A stretch of 64,000 nucleotides of DNA. Origin: Streptomyces xylophagus. GTDB lineage: Bacteria; Actinomycetota; Actinomycetes; Streptomycetales; Streptomycetaceae. The notes beneath the pieces were generated by a model that saw only the letters and a program-made list of their open reading frames with translations, searched no databases and was not told the DNA's origin. Positions 8,354 through 17,499 of this stretch are shown piece by piece (the first letter of the stretch is position 1; each line of letters begins with the position of its first letter). The translations under genes and the position numbers were made by a program. The DNA lies in the NCBI RefSeq assembly GCF_000716435.1, contig NZ_JNWO01000030.1, positions 28,252-92,251 on the forward strand. Direction: 5' to 3'.

Positions 8354-8755
8354 GTTTTCCCAGGTCAGACGAGGTTTGGAGCCTCAGTCCTTCCCGGCCC
8401 TTGTCAGTCTTTTCCGATCCTTGTGTCCAACCTACGTCCAGAACGCGTCCTGGAAGGACAATCTCAACCAGCTTCCGAGACGATCGCCCCAGCTCGGGAG
8501 CGTGTCTCGAACTCGCCCGCAGCGGATTCACCTTCCAACGCATGGAGCCCGCTACCCGTCCGGGCTATTCGCAGGCATAACGCTGCCACACCACTCGTAT
8601 GCGTGATATCCCCGAACTGTCCTTGGCTGCTGATCTGTTCGGCTCCGCGCCTCGCGCATTCGACCTTGGTCGGATGAGGCCGGTCGGACCGCGGATGGTT
8701 GTCGGGGCAGGTGCGAGGCTGACCGTGCCGGTCAAGGGAGAGTCGGGGGCGGGGG
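8354..8755. other. Non-coding interval upstream of the lipase/STAND operon
   Basis: About 400 bases without a credible gene. Short open frames lack ribosome sites and recognisable motifs. It lies between the att-like repeat and the operon starting at 8756, so the operon promoter must be here, but I could not identify it. Confidence 0.5.
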
Positions 8756-10195
8756 ATGGAACGCAAACATCTGGTGTACGTGCTGCCGGGGATCGGCGGC
8801 AGCGTGCTGGAGCGGCCGGCGGCGGGCAAGAGGGCTGCGAAGACAGTGTGGGATGCGGGGTTCGGCGATATCGCGGGGCTGCTGGCGCGGCCGGGGCGGC
8901 TGGCGGTGGACGAGCCGTTGCGGCCGGTGGGACTGATCCGATCCAAGCGGTTGCTGCCGGGCTGGACGGTGGTCCCGGGCTATGAGCGCCAGTGGGCGGG
9001 GCTTCAAGCCCTGCCTGGTGTGGTGATGGACATGGGTCATCCCGATCGCCGCAATCCTGACGCGAACGTGGTGCTGTTCCCATACGACTTCCGTCTCGGG
9101 GTCGCGCATGCCGCGAAACAGCTGGCCGCCGACGTCCACGATCGACTGAGGGACCTCAGCCCATCCGAACGGGCTGGGCGGGTGGTAATCCTGGCCCATT
9201 CCCTGGGCGGTTTGGTGGCCCGGTACTGGCTGGGCCCGCTGGAGGGGTGGCCGCTGTGCCGCGCGCTGGTGACCCTGGGCACCCCGCACCGAGGGGCGCC
9301 GAAAGCCCTTCAGTTGCTGGCCAACGGCGTCCGCGTGACGGGCATGCGACTGGACGGGGCCAGCGAACTGCTGCGCGGGTGGCCGTCGGTGGCGGAACTG
9401 ATGCCCCGCTACCGCATGATTTGGGACACCGTCGCCGGGACAGCCCGCTATCCCCACGAGCTCCCCGTACCGGGGCTGAGCGCGTTGGCCAAGGCGGGGT
9501 TCGCGATGCACCAAGACATCGAGCAGAGCTGGAAGGAGATACCCCGTACGGGGGCGGAACCACAAATCGTGCCGCGGCTGGGCTGGAGCCACGCCACCGC
9601 AGGCTCCGCCCAGTGGGACGGCAGCACTCTCACCGTGGAGAAGCAACTGCCCGCCTGGCTGGACTTGGGAGGGTGGGAGAAGGACCACGGGGACGGTACG
9701 GTCCCGGCGATCTCGGCGGTGCCGGTGGAGATGAGCGGGTACGACACCACCCGCGACTGGCGCACCCGAGATCGGCACGGGCCGATCGCCTCCGCGAAGT
9801 GGATCCCCACGCTCGCCGAGGCCTATGAGTCCAAGAAGACGCTGCTGGCCGCGCGCGGCGACGAGCGGGAAGCCGCGCTCGGCCTGGACCTGGACGAACT
9901 GCACGGCCAAGGGCAGCCCGTTCCCTTGCGGGTACGGCTGCTGGGCGATCACCTGCCGGAAGAGCTGTCCGCCGCCGCGGGTTCTCTCGCGGTGTGGGCA
10001 ACCGTCCGGCCGGTGGAGGGTCCGCGCACGCCGTTGGCCGAGGTCCGGCTGGACTGGGATGAGCAGAGCGGCAGTTATCTCACCGAGCTGCCCGGCCAGT
10101 CGCCCGGTCTGTACGACGTCGACGTGGTGGTGCAGGCCGTGCCGGGTATCGGCGACCTGAACGCCTCGGACGCGGTGGCGGTGATCGCCCCATGA
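8756..10195 (+). CDS. LCAT-like alpha/beta-hydrolase (putative lipase/esterase) paired with a STAND protein
   Basis: The 479-residue protein has the lecithin:cholesterol acyltransferase-like layout. It has an early oxyanion-type YVLPGIGGS (residues 8-16), the nucleophile elbow AHSLGG with Ser149, LGTPHRGAP after the elbow, and GDGTVP near 312-317. A downstream RDRHGPIA may carry the catalytic His. No signal peptide or membrane helix is seen, so it should act in the cytoplasm. The ATG follows a GGGGG-rich ribosome site. Its stop overlaps the start of the next gene (ATGA, 10192-10195), so the two are translationally coupled. In this context it is most likely a membrane-lipid-attacking effector or an accessory of the STAND protein; the substrate is unknown. 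Confidence 0.75.
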   Translation: MERKHLVYVLPGIGGSVLERPAAGKRAAKTVWDAGFGDIAGLLARPGRLAVDEPLRPVGLIRSKRLLPGWTVVPGYERQWAGLQALPGVVMDMGHPDRRNPDANVVLFPYDFRLGVAHAAKQLAADVHDRLRDLSPSERAGRVVILAHSLGGLVARYWLGPLEGWPLCRALVTLGTPHRGAPKALQLLANGVRVTGMRLDGASELLRGWPSVAELMPRYRMIWDTVAGTARYPHELPVPGLSALAKAGFAMHQDIEQSWKEIPRTGAEPQIVPRLGWSHATAGSAQWDGSTLTVEKQLPAWLDLGGWEKDHGDGTVPAISAVPVEMSGYDTTRDWRTRDRHGPIASAKWIPTLAEAYESKKTLLAARGDEREAALGLDLDELHGQGQPVPLRVRLLGDHLPEELSAAAGSLAVWATVRPVEGPRTPLAEVRLDWDEQSGSYLTELPGQSPGLYDVDVVVQAVPGIGDLNASDAVAVIAP

Positions 10196-13100
10196 GCACC
10201 TGGCCCCGCTGGTCCCTGGAGGGCGAGCCCGCCGCCCTCGCCAAGTACGTGCTGCCGGACGAGGTTGCCGCGCTGGTGCGTCTGCCCGGCCCGCCGGCCA
10301 GCAGCCGTATCGCCCAGACCCAGACCGTCTACGAGGCGCTGGCAGCACAGGGCATCACCTACTCCCACGAGGCCCCGTCCGACGAGACGGACCGTCAGGT
10401 CATCCGGGAACCCGGCGAGGTCCTGTGGTGTCCCAGGCACGCCACCTGCCTGGACCTGGCCCTGATCATGGCCGGGGCCTGTCTGCACGCCGGCCTGCAC
10501 CCCCTCGTCGTGATCCTCGACCCGCCTGAGACCGGGCGGGCCGCGCACGCCCTGCTCGGCGTGTGGATCGGCGATCCCGACCCCGACACCTTCCAGGTGC
10601 CGGACGCGGACGTGTGGACCGCCCGCCCCGAGGGCTGGGACGGTCTTGTCCAGCAGGAGGTGGGCAGACCTCCGCGGGCGTTGCTGCTGGTGGATCCGGT
10701 CGGCATCACCCACCCGCTGCCCAGCTCCCCGATCCGGGGTGCCCGCGCCTCCTTCGGGGACGCCGTCCGTACCGGCTCCGGGTACGCCGCCGAGTGGACG
10801 TGGCGCCTGGCCGTGGACGTCGGCCGCGCCTGGCGTCGGCAAGACACCCACACGCCGAGCGGCCGCTCCAGCGACAACCCGCTGCGGTCCCCGTACGTGG
10901 CACTGGATGCGCAAGTGCACCGGCCGCTGGAGGTGCTGAAGGCCGAGCATGCGGTGGTGCCGTTCCAGGCCCGCGACGAACTGACCGTCCTGACCCACTT
11001 CTGCCGCACCATCGCCGCGGGCCCGCACACCGGGATCGCGCTCATCCACGGCGTCGGCGGCGCCGGCAAGACCCGCCTCGCCCTCGAACTCGCCCACCGG
11101 TTGGCCACCCGGGAAGGCTGGTACACCGGCTACCTGCGCGAAGCCGGTGACGGTGACGACTGGCTGGGCACCGTCGTCTCCCCCACCCTGATCGTCCTCG
11201 ACTACGCCGAAGCCCGCGCCGCCGACGCCCAGCGCCTGCTGACCATCCTCAAACGCCGCACCGAACGAGGCGCCACCCCCGCCGTCGTGGTGATGACCGC
11301 CCGCGCCGCCACCGGCCAGTGGCTCACCACCCTGCGCAGAGCATGGACAAAAGATGGTCACCTCTGCCGCGAGCACCAGCCGCTGGAACTGCCGCCCGAA
11401 CACCCCGACGGCTCCGCCCTCTTCCGCCGCGCGGTAGAGGCCTTCCGCGAAGAGCCTGGCTCGGTCGACTTGGCGGCAGCCAAGGAGGCGGCACCGGTCG
11501 AATGGACGACGCTGGACTACATCCTGCTGGCATTCCTCTCCGCCCGCAGCCCCGGTCGCCTTCCCACCACCCGCGAAGGCCTGTACGAGGAGGTCCTTGA
11601 CCACGAACGCGGTTACTGGGCCCAGACCTATCAGAGGATCAGTGGCAGCACCGGTGACGCCCCGGTGGACGTACTCAACCGGGCTGTCGCCTGCCTGACC
11701 CTGCGCACTCCTACCAATCGCGCCCAGACCACCGCCGCGCTCCGCACGGTAGAAGAACTCGCCGAGGACGCTCAGTGGCGTGAAACCATCCGCACCACCC
11801 TCACCACCTGCCTGCAGCCAGGTCCTGGCGAACCCCTGGCCCTACGCCCGGACCCCATCGCCGACCATCTCACGATGCAGGAACTACGTGGCGACCCCGA
11901 ACTTCTTCCGCGCGCCTTGGAGGCTCTGGAGCCTCAACCGCTTCTGGCCGCACTGCGTCAGCTGAACCGCGTTGCCACGGCCAACCCCGGCGTAGCAATC
12001 AACATGGCCGCTGACTGGGTGGGCAACGGAACGCACCGCTGGCAACCAATCCTGCAGATCGCTGCCCAAGAGGGCGGCACCGCGCTGGCCACCCTCAACC
12101 GATTTGTCAAGAGCACTCCGCCGCCCTCTTGGATCGACGACCTCTCCGGCGCTATCCCTTTCACGACCGTCGGCTTGCCCGGTCTCGGACTGGACACCGA
12201 CACTCGGCGCCTAGACTTGGCGCGTGCCGAACCTGCCCCCGCACTCGAAAAGATCGCTGAACTTCTCCAACGTGTCGGCCGCCGTCAATCTGAGGCAGGG
12301 GACCGGGAAGGAGCCCGAGCGTCCAGCGAGGAGGCCGTCAACCACTACCGCTTCCTTGCCAAAAAAGACCCCGCTGCCTTTCTCCCTGAACTCGCCTCCT
12401 CGCTAAACAACCTCTCGATCCAGCAGGGCAGCATCGGCGACCATGAAGCGGCACTGAAATCCAGCACCGAAGCCGTTCACAACCTCCGACCGCTGGCTAA
12501 ATCCAACCCAGCGGCCTTCCTCTCCACACTCACCGCTTCCCTCAACAACCTCGCCATCGCACAACGCAACATCGGGAACTGGAATGGAGCACTGAAATCC
12601 AGCACCGAAGTCGTTCATATCCTCCGACCACTGACTAAATCCAACCCGGAGGTCTTCCTCCCTAACCTTGCTATGGCGCTCAATAACCTCGCCGGCCACC
12701 AGAACAAAAACGCTAAACTAGATGAGGCATTGACGTCCAGCACCGAATCTGTCCAGATCTACCGCACCCTGGCCAGCTCAAACCCAGGCGCCTTCCTCTC
12801 CGAATTCGCGTCCTCGCTAAACAACCTCTCGATCCAGCAGGGCAGCATCGGCGACCATGAAGGGGCACTGAAATCCAGCACCGAATCAGTCACCCACTTC
12901 CACGCCTTGTCCCGAATCAACCCGGCGGTCTTCCTCCCTGATTTCGCCAACTCCCTCAACAGCCTAGCCAACCACCAGGACAGAATCGGAGACTGGAAAT
13001 CTGCCCTAGCATCCAGAACTGAAGCTGTCAAGCACCTCCGCTCTTTGGCTGAATCATGCCCAGACGCCTTCCTCGCCGATCTCTCCTTGTCCCTCAGTAA

Positions 13101-15546
13101 CCTCTCTAGCTCGCAGAGCAAAGCCGGGGACATGAATGGAGCAGTAGAATCCAGCACTGAAGCGGTCAAGCACTACCGCACCCTGGCCGGATCAAACCCA
13201 GACTTTTTCCTCTCATCCCTTGCCGAGTCCCTGAACAATCACTCCGGTTCACTGGTCAACGTCGGGCACTGGAATGAATCACTGGAATGCAGCACCGAAG
13301 CCGTTCAAATATTCCGCGAGCTGGTTGACATCAATCCCGCCGCGTTCAGCGAAAATCTCGCCATGGCCCTGAACAACTTCTCTGTCTCACAAAAGAATAC
13401 CGGTGACTGGCAAGGCGCATTGGCCTCTATCACCGAATCTGTCAGCATCCGACGCGCCCTTGCCCTCGCCCACCCCCTCATTTTTCTCCCCGGCCTCGCC
13501 ACTTCCCTCAGTAACCTTTCTCAGATGCAGAATGATGCTGGCGACCACGTGGGTGCACTTGCCTCCGGCACCGAAGCCGTCCAGTTCCTACGCCCCCTGG
13601 CTCAGGCCAACCCCACCGTTCACCTACTCCAGCTCGCCATATCCCTCAATTGCCTCTCGGTCCTACAGGACAACTCCGGAAACCATGAGGGGGCGCTGGC
13701 CTCCAGCACCGAAGCCGTCCAAATGTTCCGGGCCATAAACCAGGACAACCCCACAACTGTCGCTCCTCATCTCGCCAGTTCACTCAACAACCTCTCGGTC
13801 CAGCAGAGCCACGTCGGGAACCGCGAAGGCGCACTGGCATCGAGCACCGAAGCCATCCAGCTCCTACGCCCCCTAGCTCAGGCCAACCCCGCCGTCCACC
13901 TACCAAGCCTTGCCATGTCCCTCAATAGCCTCTCGGCGCGACTGAGCGACTCCGGGAATGACGAAGGTGCGCTGACCTCCAGCACCGAAGCCGTCCAAAT
14001 CTTTCGCACCCTGGACCGAGCCAACCCCACCGTCCACCTCCTCGACCTGGCGACCTCGCTCGACAACCTCTCCCTGCGTGAGAAGAGAATCGGAAACTGG
14101 GAGAGGGCATTGAAATCCAGCACCGAGGCCGTCAAGATCCTCCGCACTCTGGCTCAAGCCAACCCTGCGGCGTTCCTCTCCAACCTCGCCGGCTCTCTCT
14201 CCAATCTTTCTTCCACACAAAAAGACGCCGGGGACCACCACGGAGCACTGGAATCCAGTTCCGAAGCGGTCGCCCACTACCGCACCTTGTCCAGTTCCAA
14301 CCCCGCCAACATCCTGCCCTATCTCGCTAGCGCCCTAAATAACCTCGCTGTCGACAAGAGCGAGGCCGGAGATCCTGAAGGCGCGCTGAAATCCAGCACC
14401 GAAGCCGTCGAGATACTCGTCACCCTAGCCCGAACCAACCCCACCCCCTATCTTCCCCAGCTCGCCATCTCCCTCAAGAATTTTTCTAGCCAACAGAACG
14501 ACATGCGAATCGTCTGCGCCGTCCTGGAAGCTGCTATCAATGATTTTTCGCTTTTCCCATTGGCGCAGGCAGAACTCCGGGCCCACTACGCCGAGTACGT
14601 CGCCGAAACCTCTGAAGCCGGAAATGTAATTGCTCTAGACCAACTCATCCAGGCGGCCCAATCCGCTGCGATAGGACTCCCAAAACCGCTACGGAGAGCG
14701 CGACAACAAATTCGCCATGTCGCAGTAGGCCTCAATTTCAGCGACCCGCAACTCCCCGAATGGGCCACTCAACCGTTGCCCGAGGAAACGCTAGATTTTC
14801 TTAACCAATGGACTCAAATCACTGATTGGCCCAGCACCGAAGTTTTCCTACGTGCACACGCGGGCCGGCTCCAGAAACAAGAATTTCGTGACCAACTTCG
14901 CCTGGTCAAGGACCTATTCCCGGATAACCCTGCCGTCGACCGCCTCTCCATCACCCTGGCCGAAGCAGACACCCGCAGCCTCAAAGACGTCTTGGATCAA
15001 GGAAAGAGAGATCATGACAGGCGACACCTACTCCAAGATTGGATAAAAAGCCCCAACTGGACGAGCTCTAAGAATTTTCTAAACGAGCATAAAAGTGCCC
15101 TCGGTGAAGTCGAGATTCAAGTACTCCTCGCCAACACGGATACATTGATCGCCCGTCGACATCTCGCCATTCTCCAACTCGCTATCCAGATGTCACACGA
15201 CCAGATCTTCGAGATCGTCACTGACCAAGAGGCGGCATCTAAAAATGCTTTCGACGCCATCGAGGAAGCAAACATCCCGCGCCTGCGCCTAATTTTGCAG
15301 GCCCACGCCAATCCGTTTATTGGCATCAACGGAGCCCTATTTTTCGCCATCATAGCGACGGCTGATAATCAGACTGATCAGGCCAGAAATCTCGCACAGG
15401 TGATAGCTAGTAACGGCACAGAGATTCAGCGTCGGGCCCACGCCATCCGCCTACGGACCCTCGCCCAGAACGCCACTGGGCTAAATGGCGCAGAAGAACT
15501 CGCCAACCTCATCGACCCTGACGCTGAGGTTGAAAGGGTGGGGTGA
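10192..15546 (+). CDS. Transglutaminase-like protease / STAND NTPase / TPR-array protein (NLR-like)
   Basis: The 1784-residue protein has four parts. Residues ~1-240 form a transglutaminase-like domain with CLDLALIMAGACLHAG (Cys86), HALLGVW (His119) and LLVDPVGIT (Asp168), matching the family Cys-His-Asp order. Residues ~250-700 are a P-loop STAND-type NTPase with Walker A GVGGAGKT (287-294), Walker B LIVLDYAEA (333-341) and a helical tail. Residues ~706-1430 are sixteen 46-residue TPR units. Residues 1430-1784 are a helical C-terminus in visibly more AT-rich DNA. By analogy with NLR-like immune proteins, the TPRs would sense a ligand, the NTPase would oligomerise and the protease would act as effector. 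It is coupled to the hydrolase gene and lies next to an integration hotspot. The function is inferred, not shown. Confidence 0.8.
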   Translation: MSTWPRWSLEGEPAALAKYVLPDEVAALVRLPGPPASSRIAQTQTVYEALAAQGITYSHEAPSDETDRQVIREPGEVLWCPRHATCLDLALIMAGACLHAGLHPLVVILDPPETGRAAHALLGVWIGDPDPDTFQVPDADVWTARPEGWDGLVQQEVGRPPRALLLVDPVGITHPLPSSPIRGARASFGDAVRTGSGYAAEWTWRLAVDVGRAWRRQDTHTPSGRSSDNPLRSPYVALDAQVHRPLEVLKAEHAVVPFQARDELTVLTHFCRTIAAGPHTGIALIHGVGGAGKTRLALELAHRLATREGWYTGYLREAGDGDDWLGTVVSPTLIVLDYAEARAADAQRLLTILKRRTERGATPAVVVMTARAATGQWLTTLRRAWTKDGHLCREHQPLELPPEHPDGSALFRRAVEAFREEPGSVDLAAAKEAAPVEWTTLDYILLAFLSARSPGRLPTTREGLYEEVLDHERGYWAQTYQRISGSTGDAPVDVLNRAVACLTLRTPTNRAQTTAALRTVEELAEDAQWRETIRTTLTTCLQPGPGEPLALRPDPIADHLTMQELRGDPELLPRALEALEPQPLLAALRQLNRVATANPGVAINMAADWVGNGTHRWQPILQIAAQEGGTALATLNRFVKSTPPPSWIDDLSGAIPFTTVGLPGLGLDTDTRRLDLARAEPAPALEKIAELLQRVGRRQSEAGDREGARASSEEAVNHYRFLAKKDPAAFLPELASSLNNLSIQQGSIGDHEAALKSSTEAVHNLRPLAKSNPAAFLSTLTASLNNLAIAQRNIGNWNGALKSSTEVVHILRPLTKSNPEVFLPNLAMALNNLAGHQNKNAKLDEALTSSTESVQIYRTLASSNPGAFLSEFASSLNNLSIQQGSIGDHEGALKSSTESVTHFHALSRINPAVFLPDFANSLNSLANHQDRIGDWKSALASRTEAVKHLRSLAESCPDAFLADLSLSLSNLSSSQSKAGDMNGAVESSTEAVKHYRTLAGSNPDFFLSSLAESLNNHSGSLVNVGHWNESLECSTEAVQIFRELVDINPAAFSENLAMALNNFSVSQKNTGDWQGALASITESVSIRRALALAHPLIFLPGLATSLSNLSQMQNDAGDHVGALASGTEAVQFLRPLAQANPTVHLLQLAISLNCLSVLQDNSGNHEGALASSTEAVQMFRAINQDNPTTVAPHLASSLNNLSVQQSHVGNREGALASSTEAIQLLRPLAQANPAVHLPSLAMSLNSLSARLSDSGNDEGALTSSTEAVQIFRTLDRANPTVHLLDLATSLDNLSLREKRIGNWERALKSSTEAVKILRTLAQANPAAFLSNLAGSLSNLSSTQKDAGDHHGALESSSEAVAHYRTLSSSNPANILPYLASALNNLAVDKSEAGDPEGALKSSTEAVEILVTLARTNPTPYLPQLAISLKNFSSQQNDMRIVCAVLEAAINDFSLFPLAQAELRAHYAEYVAETSEAGNVIALDQLIQAAQSAAIGLPKPLRRARQQIRHVAVGLNFSDPQLPEWATQPLPEETLDFLNQWTQITDWPSTEVFLRAHAGRLQKQEFRDQLRLVKDLFPDNPAVDRLSITLAEADTRSLKDVLDQGKRDHDRRHLLQDWIKSPNWTSSKNFLNEHKSALGEVEIQVLLANTDTLIARRHLAILQLAIQMSHDQIFEIVTDQEAASKNAFDAIEEANIPRLRLILQAHANPFIGINGALFFAIIATADNQTDQARNLAQVIASNGTEIQRRAHAIRLRTLAQNATGLNGAEELANLIDPDAEVERVG
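12310..14480 (+). repeat. Tandem array of sixteen 138-bp TPR-encoding units
   Basis: Each unit encodes a variant of FLPxLAxSLNNLSxxQ followed by GAL-SSTEAV and a short NP-ended linker, giving a 46-residue period. Units starting near 12395 and 12809 are almost identical at DNA level over about 70 bp with one mismatch, exactly 414 bp (three units) apart. The other units are more diverged. Confidence 0.85.
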
Positions 15547-15550
15547 CAGG

Positions 15551-16010
15551 CTACGGAGACTCCAGTGTCAGTCCGGTCCCGGCTATGAAGCCGTCCAGGA
15601 TCTCCGGTCGGCGTTGGATGCTGCGTAGACGGTTCTTCACGAGCGGGGCGAGGGCTTCGATCGTGTGGGGTGCGAGGTTGGCCAGGGACTTTTTCAGGTG
15701 GGCCCAGACGCCTTCGACGGGGTTGAGGTCGGGCGCGTAGGGAGGGAGCTTGCGATGGTCAGCCAGTCACTGTTGCGGTCGCAGAACTCCCGCAGGGCCT
15801 TGGCGTGATGGGTGCTGGCGTTGTCCCACACCACGATCAGCGGGGCACCGCCGAGCTGCCGACGAGCGGAGGCAAGCAGGTCCGCGAACTCGCGGGCCCG
15901 GAAGCCCTTCTTCTCGCCGGTACGGCCCCGGTAGGTCTGCGTCCGGTAGATCAGCCTGGTCTTGCGACCCGGTCGGACGCAGATCATCCCGGCCACCAGA
16001 ACTGGAACCT
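15551..16010 (-). pseudogene. IS630-family transposase, truncated and frameshifted
   Basis: The upstream frame reads VAGMICVRPGRKTRLIYRT, then VVWDNASTHHAKALREF with the second catalytic Asp of the DDE domain. After a one-base frameshift near 15755 the other frame gives LPPYAPDLNPVEGVWAHLKK, carrying the terminal Glu, and ends at the TAG at 15551-15553. The N-terminal helix-turn-helix half is missing. The insertion lies at the border between the STAND operon and the prophage and may have mediated a rearrangement there. Confidence 0.75.
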
Positions 16011-16091
16011 GAGAGGTCGGACAGGTCAACCTGTCACCCAACCCTGCAGCAGACCCTTGGTCGGCCGACAGCTGCGAGGTTGCTCCTGGAT

Positions 16092-16117
16092 GGAGCGCGG
16101 CGCGGGTGCCGCGCTCC
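16092..16117 (-). terminator. Terminator at the end of the prophage early region
   Basis: GGAGCGCGGC (16092-16101) pairs perfectly with GCCGCGCTCC (16108-16117) around the 6-base loop GCGGGT. It lies 20 bases beyond the stop of the last prophage gene (16137). Confidence 0.7.
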
Positions 16118-16136
16118 CCGGTCGAGTCGTACGTGG

Positions 16137-16985
16137 TCAGGTGGAGTTGGTCTTCGGCCGGCGCTTGGGGGTGCGGTTGCGGGGGCGCCGTTTCGTGTTG
16201 GGGCTGATCTCGGCTGCCGGTTGAGTATCCGCTTCGCTGCCACTCTCGCCGGAGGGCCTCGACTCCGAGGCGGAGTCGGTTTCAGGCTCGGAACTCGGGG
16301 GCTGCGCAGTCTCGGAGTCGGGCTCCTCGGCGGGTGGTGGGCCTTCCTCCTGGACCTCGTCGAAGGCGCGGGTGTCGGCCTGCTGTTCACCGTCGGGCGC
16401 TGGGGTCGGATCGGGCTCGATCACCGGGTCGTTGTCGGCGACGGGGCCAGATTCGGTGTCGGTCGAGGGCTCGGCGTCTTCACCGACGTCGGGCGGCGTC
16501 GTGTGGGCTTCGGGGCCGCAGTCTCGCAGCGAGGTGCCCGTGGCCGGCGTGGCTTCGTCCATCACTTGCGTGAGTGCCTTGTCGAACAGGTCTTTCCAGG
16601 GCCGGTGGCCGACGTAGCGGGGTTTGTAGTCGAAGGCGGGGAGGAGGTCATCTTCGAGGGTGCGCAGGATGATGAGTTCCGGATCTTCGTCGGCTTCGGT
16701 GACGAGGGTGGTCGCCTTGTTGTAGCGGTGCCCTTCGGCCAGGCGTGCAGCGAGTTGCGCTTCGCGGAGGGCGTGGTCGGGGAGCGGGGGTGCGGCGCTG
16801 CCGGTGATCCAGAGTTGGACGGTGGTTCCGCCGAAGATGGGGCGGAAGCTGATGCCTCGTCCGTCGCTGTAGACGAGGTGGGCTGCGCCGTCGGCGGGTG
16901 CTGCGGCGTCGATCGCCCAGTCTCCGCCGAGGCTTTGGGCGAGGTTGGCCGCGGCTTCTCGGACTGCGGCGTCGGTAATGAGCAT
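16137..16985 (-). CDS. Phage protein with globular N-domain and long acidic disordered tail
   Basis: The 282-residue product is not recognised. Residues 1-150 look globular and hydrophobic-patterned, including FRPIFGGTTVQLWITG and RTLEDDLLPAFDYKPRYVGH. From ~160 to 260 it is low-complexity and rich in Glu, Asp, Ser and Pro. The last 20 residues are strongly basic (KRRPRNRTPKRRPKT), which could contact nucleic acid. The ATG follows the leader motif GACCTCTTGGAGAAC by 5 bases. It is the last gene of the early region. Confidence 0.75.
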   Translation of the reverse strand: MLITDAAVREAAANLAQSLGGDWAIDAAAPADGAAHLVYSDGRGISFRPIFGGTTVQLWITGSAAPPLPDHALREAQLAARLAEGHRYNKATTLVTEADEDPELIILRTLEDDLLPAFDYKPRYVGHRPWKDLFDKALTQVMDEATPATGTSLRDCGPEAHTTPPDVGEDAEPSTDTESGPVADNDPVIEPDPTPAPDGEQQADTRAFDEVQEEGPPPAEEPDSETAQPPSSEPETDSASESRPSGESGSEADTQPAAEISPNTKRRPRNRTPKRRPKTNST

Positions 16986-16990
16986 GTGTC

Positions 16991-17005
16991 GTTCTCCAAG
17001 AGGTC
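16991..17005 (-). promoter_or_regulatory. Start-associated leader motif, copy 1
   Basis: Minus strand GACCTCTTGGAGAAC, 5 bases upstream of the ATG at 16985. The GGAG is the ribosome site; the preceding GACCTCTT is conserved in all seven copies. Confidence 0.75.
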
Positions 17006-17018
17006 TGCGGGTGAAGCG

Positions 17019-17044
17019 GGGCCCACCCCTGCCGGGGCGGGCCC
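17019..17044 (-). terminator. Intergenic hairpin
   Basis: GGGCCC-A-CCCC pairs with GGGG-C-GGGCCC around a TGCC loop, with one mismatch. It lies between the stop at 17052 and the leader motif of the next gene. It may attenuate or process the transcript. Confidence 0.45.
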
Positions 17045-17051
17045 GGTGTGG

Positions 17052-17240
17052 CTACGCGGGGCGTACTTCGTCGCCGTCGTCGAGGAGCATCGAGAGGGTG
17101 GAGCCGGTGTCCCAGCTCACGTAGAGCATGGAGAGGTTGGCGTCGAACCGGTGGACGGTGGCTTCGTCGTCGGGCTTGAGTTCGGTGTGCGTGTCGGTGG
17201 TGTGTACGAGGGCGACGCGGTCGCCCTGCTTGTAGGTCAT
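17052..17240 (-). CDS. DUF4314-like small phage protein
   Basis: A 62-residue beta-rich protein, GDRVALVHTTDTHTELKPDD at the N-terminus and a central YVSWDTGSTLSMLLDDGDEV. This resembles the DUF4314 family of small SH3-like barrel proteins common in actinophages (GDRV-L---TDPYT-L-PG--G). The internal ATG at 17238-17240 was chosen over longer upstream frames because CTGGAG precedes it closely. Function is unknown. Confidence 0.7.
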   Translation of the reverse strand: MTYKQGDRVALVHTTDTHTELKPDDEATVHRFDANLSMLYVSWDTGSTLSMLLDDGDEVRPA

Positions 17241-17287
17241 GTGCGCTCCAGTCGTGATGTGTTGGGGAAGTTGTGGTGGGTCGACTG

Positions 17288-17428
17288 CTAGGCGTCGTGG
17301 TCGCACGTTTCGGTGGGGCAGGCTCCGCAGTCGAAGCAGTGGTCGCAGGCGCATGCCTCGCAGCCCGGTTTCTGGCACCGGATGTCGTGGCTCCGGCAGT
17401 ACGGGAATGTGAACGGTGGCTCTTCCAT
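17288..17428 (-). CDS. Cysteine-rich small protein (putative metal-binding)
   Basis: A 46-residue product with nine cysteines, arranged C-x6-C-x4-C-x2-C-x1-C-x2-C-x2-C-x2-C and one more near the end, interspersed with five histidines. The spacing suggests a zinc- or iron-sulfur-binding miniprotein. GGAAGGGGGG precedes the ATG, and a strong phage promoter lies 18 bases upstream, so it is the first gene of its transcript. No homologue is recognised. Confidence 0.65.
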   Translation of the reverse strand: MEEPPFTFPYCRSHDIRCQKPGCEACACDHCFDCGACPTETCDHDA

Positions 17429-17445
17429 GCCCCCCTTCCGATTCT

Positions 17446-17474
17446 ATTCTATATGCATTCAGGGGGGAGTTCAA
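17446..17474 (-). promoter_or_regulatory. Phage early promoter P1 (TGCATATAGAAT family)
   Basis: Minus strand: -35 TTGAAC (17474-17469), 17-bp spacer, -10 TAGAAT (17451-17446) within TGCATATAGAAT. This is the best match to a vegetative sigma-70-type promoter among the five copies. It drives 17428 and the genes to its left. Confidence 0.75.
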
Positions 17475-17499
17475 GATCGAATAAGGCAATTTCCGCAGG

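Noticed and set aside
12310..14480. Regular 138-bp repeats considered as CRISPR or other DNA repeat array
   Set aside because: Units are coding, diverge by codon and give TPR-like peptides; there are no spacers between identical repeats. No CRISPR array was seen in the window.
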